Source of the DNA: Clostridium sp. CAG:169
GTDB taxonomy: Bacteria; Bacillota; Clostridia; Oscillospirales; Ruminococcaceae
Length of the DNA stretch: 5,827 bases
Direction: 5' to 3'
Assembly (NCBI GenBank): GCA_000435195.1
Contig: FR880213.1
Span: forward strand, 1 to 5,827
Positions within the stretch are counted from its first letter, which is position 1, and every line of letters begins with the position of its first letter. The notes below the pieces were generated by a model. The model was not told the DNA's origin, did not search any database, and saw nothing but the letters and a program-made list of their open reading frames with translations. The position numbers and the translations under genes are program-made. Shown in pieces: positions 5,806 to 5,827 of this stretch.

Positions 5806-5827
5806 GAACAGGCTGTTTCCACAACAT

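Overview
This 5.8-kb window looks chromosomal and comes from a Gram-positive, moderate-GC Clostridia-type bacterium. An intestinal Oscillospirales/Butyricicoccaceae-like lineage is my best guess, at low confidence. The reasons are sigma-A promoters of near-consensus form, AAGGAGG-type ribosome binding sites, a Gram-positive lipoprotein, the single-chain homodimeric type of glycyl-tRNA synthetase, and a secreted cadherin-like/Ig-like protein of a pattern I associate with gut Clostridia.

Layout from left to right. (1) guaA (GMP synthase) lies on the minus strand. It runs off the left edge with only the last base of its final Glu codon and the stop missing, and has its own promoter at 1580-1608. 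(2) A 281-bp divergent spacer (1533-1813) holds that promoter and an unexplained long imperfect hairpin at 1691-1733. (3) On the plus strand, 1814-2545 encodes a small secreted, cysteine-rich two-domain protein, closed by a strong intrinsic terminator. (4) Also on the plus strand, 2704-3906 encodes a lipoprotein of the erythromycin-esterase-like (Ere/TIKI/ChaN-type) superfamily with its own promoter. (5) A long bidirectional terminator hairpin separates it from the convergent glyQS on the minus strand, which has a promoter about 110 bp upstream and no T-box. (6) Divergent from glyQS is tRNA-Pro(UGG), driven by a perfect-consensus promoter with four helically phased A-tracts in front of it. (7) A second perfect-consensus promoter starts 22 nt after the tRNA and reads off the right edge.

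Every protein gene appears to be its own transcription unit, so no multi-gene system is visible. The core-function genes (guaA, glyQS, tRNA-Pro) are housekeeping. The accessory interest is in the two exported proteins in the middle, which sit side by side but are separated by a terminator and a new promoter. I see no mobile element, CRISPR array, toxin-antitoxin pair or phage gene. The most notable non-coding signals are the phased A-tract promoter region and the palindrome centred on the glyQS -10 box.
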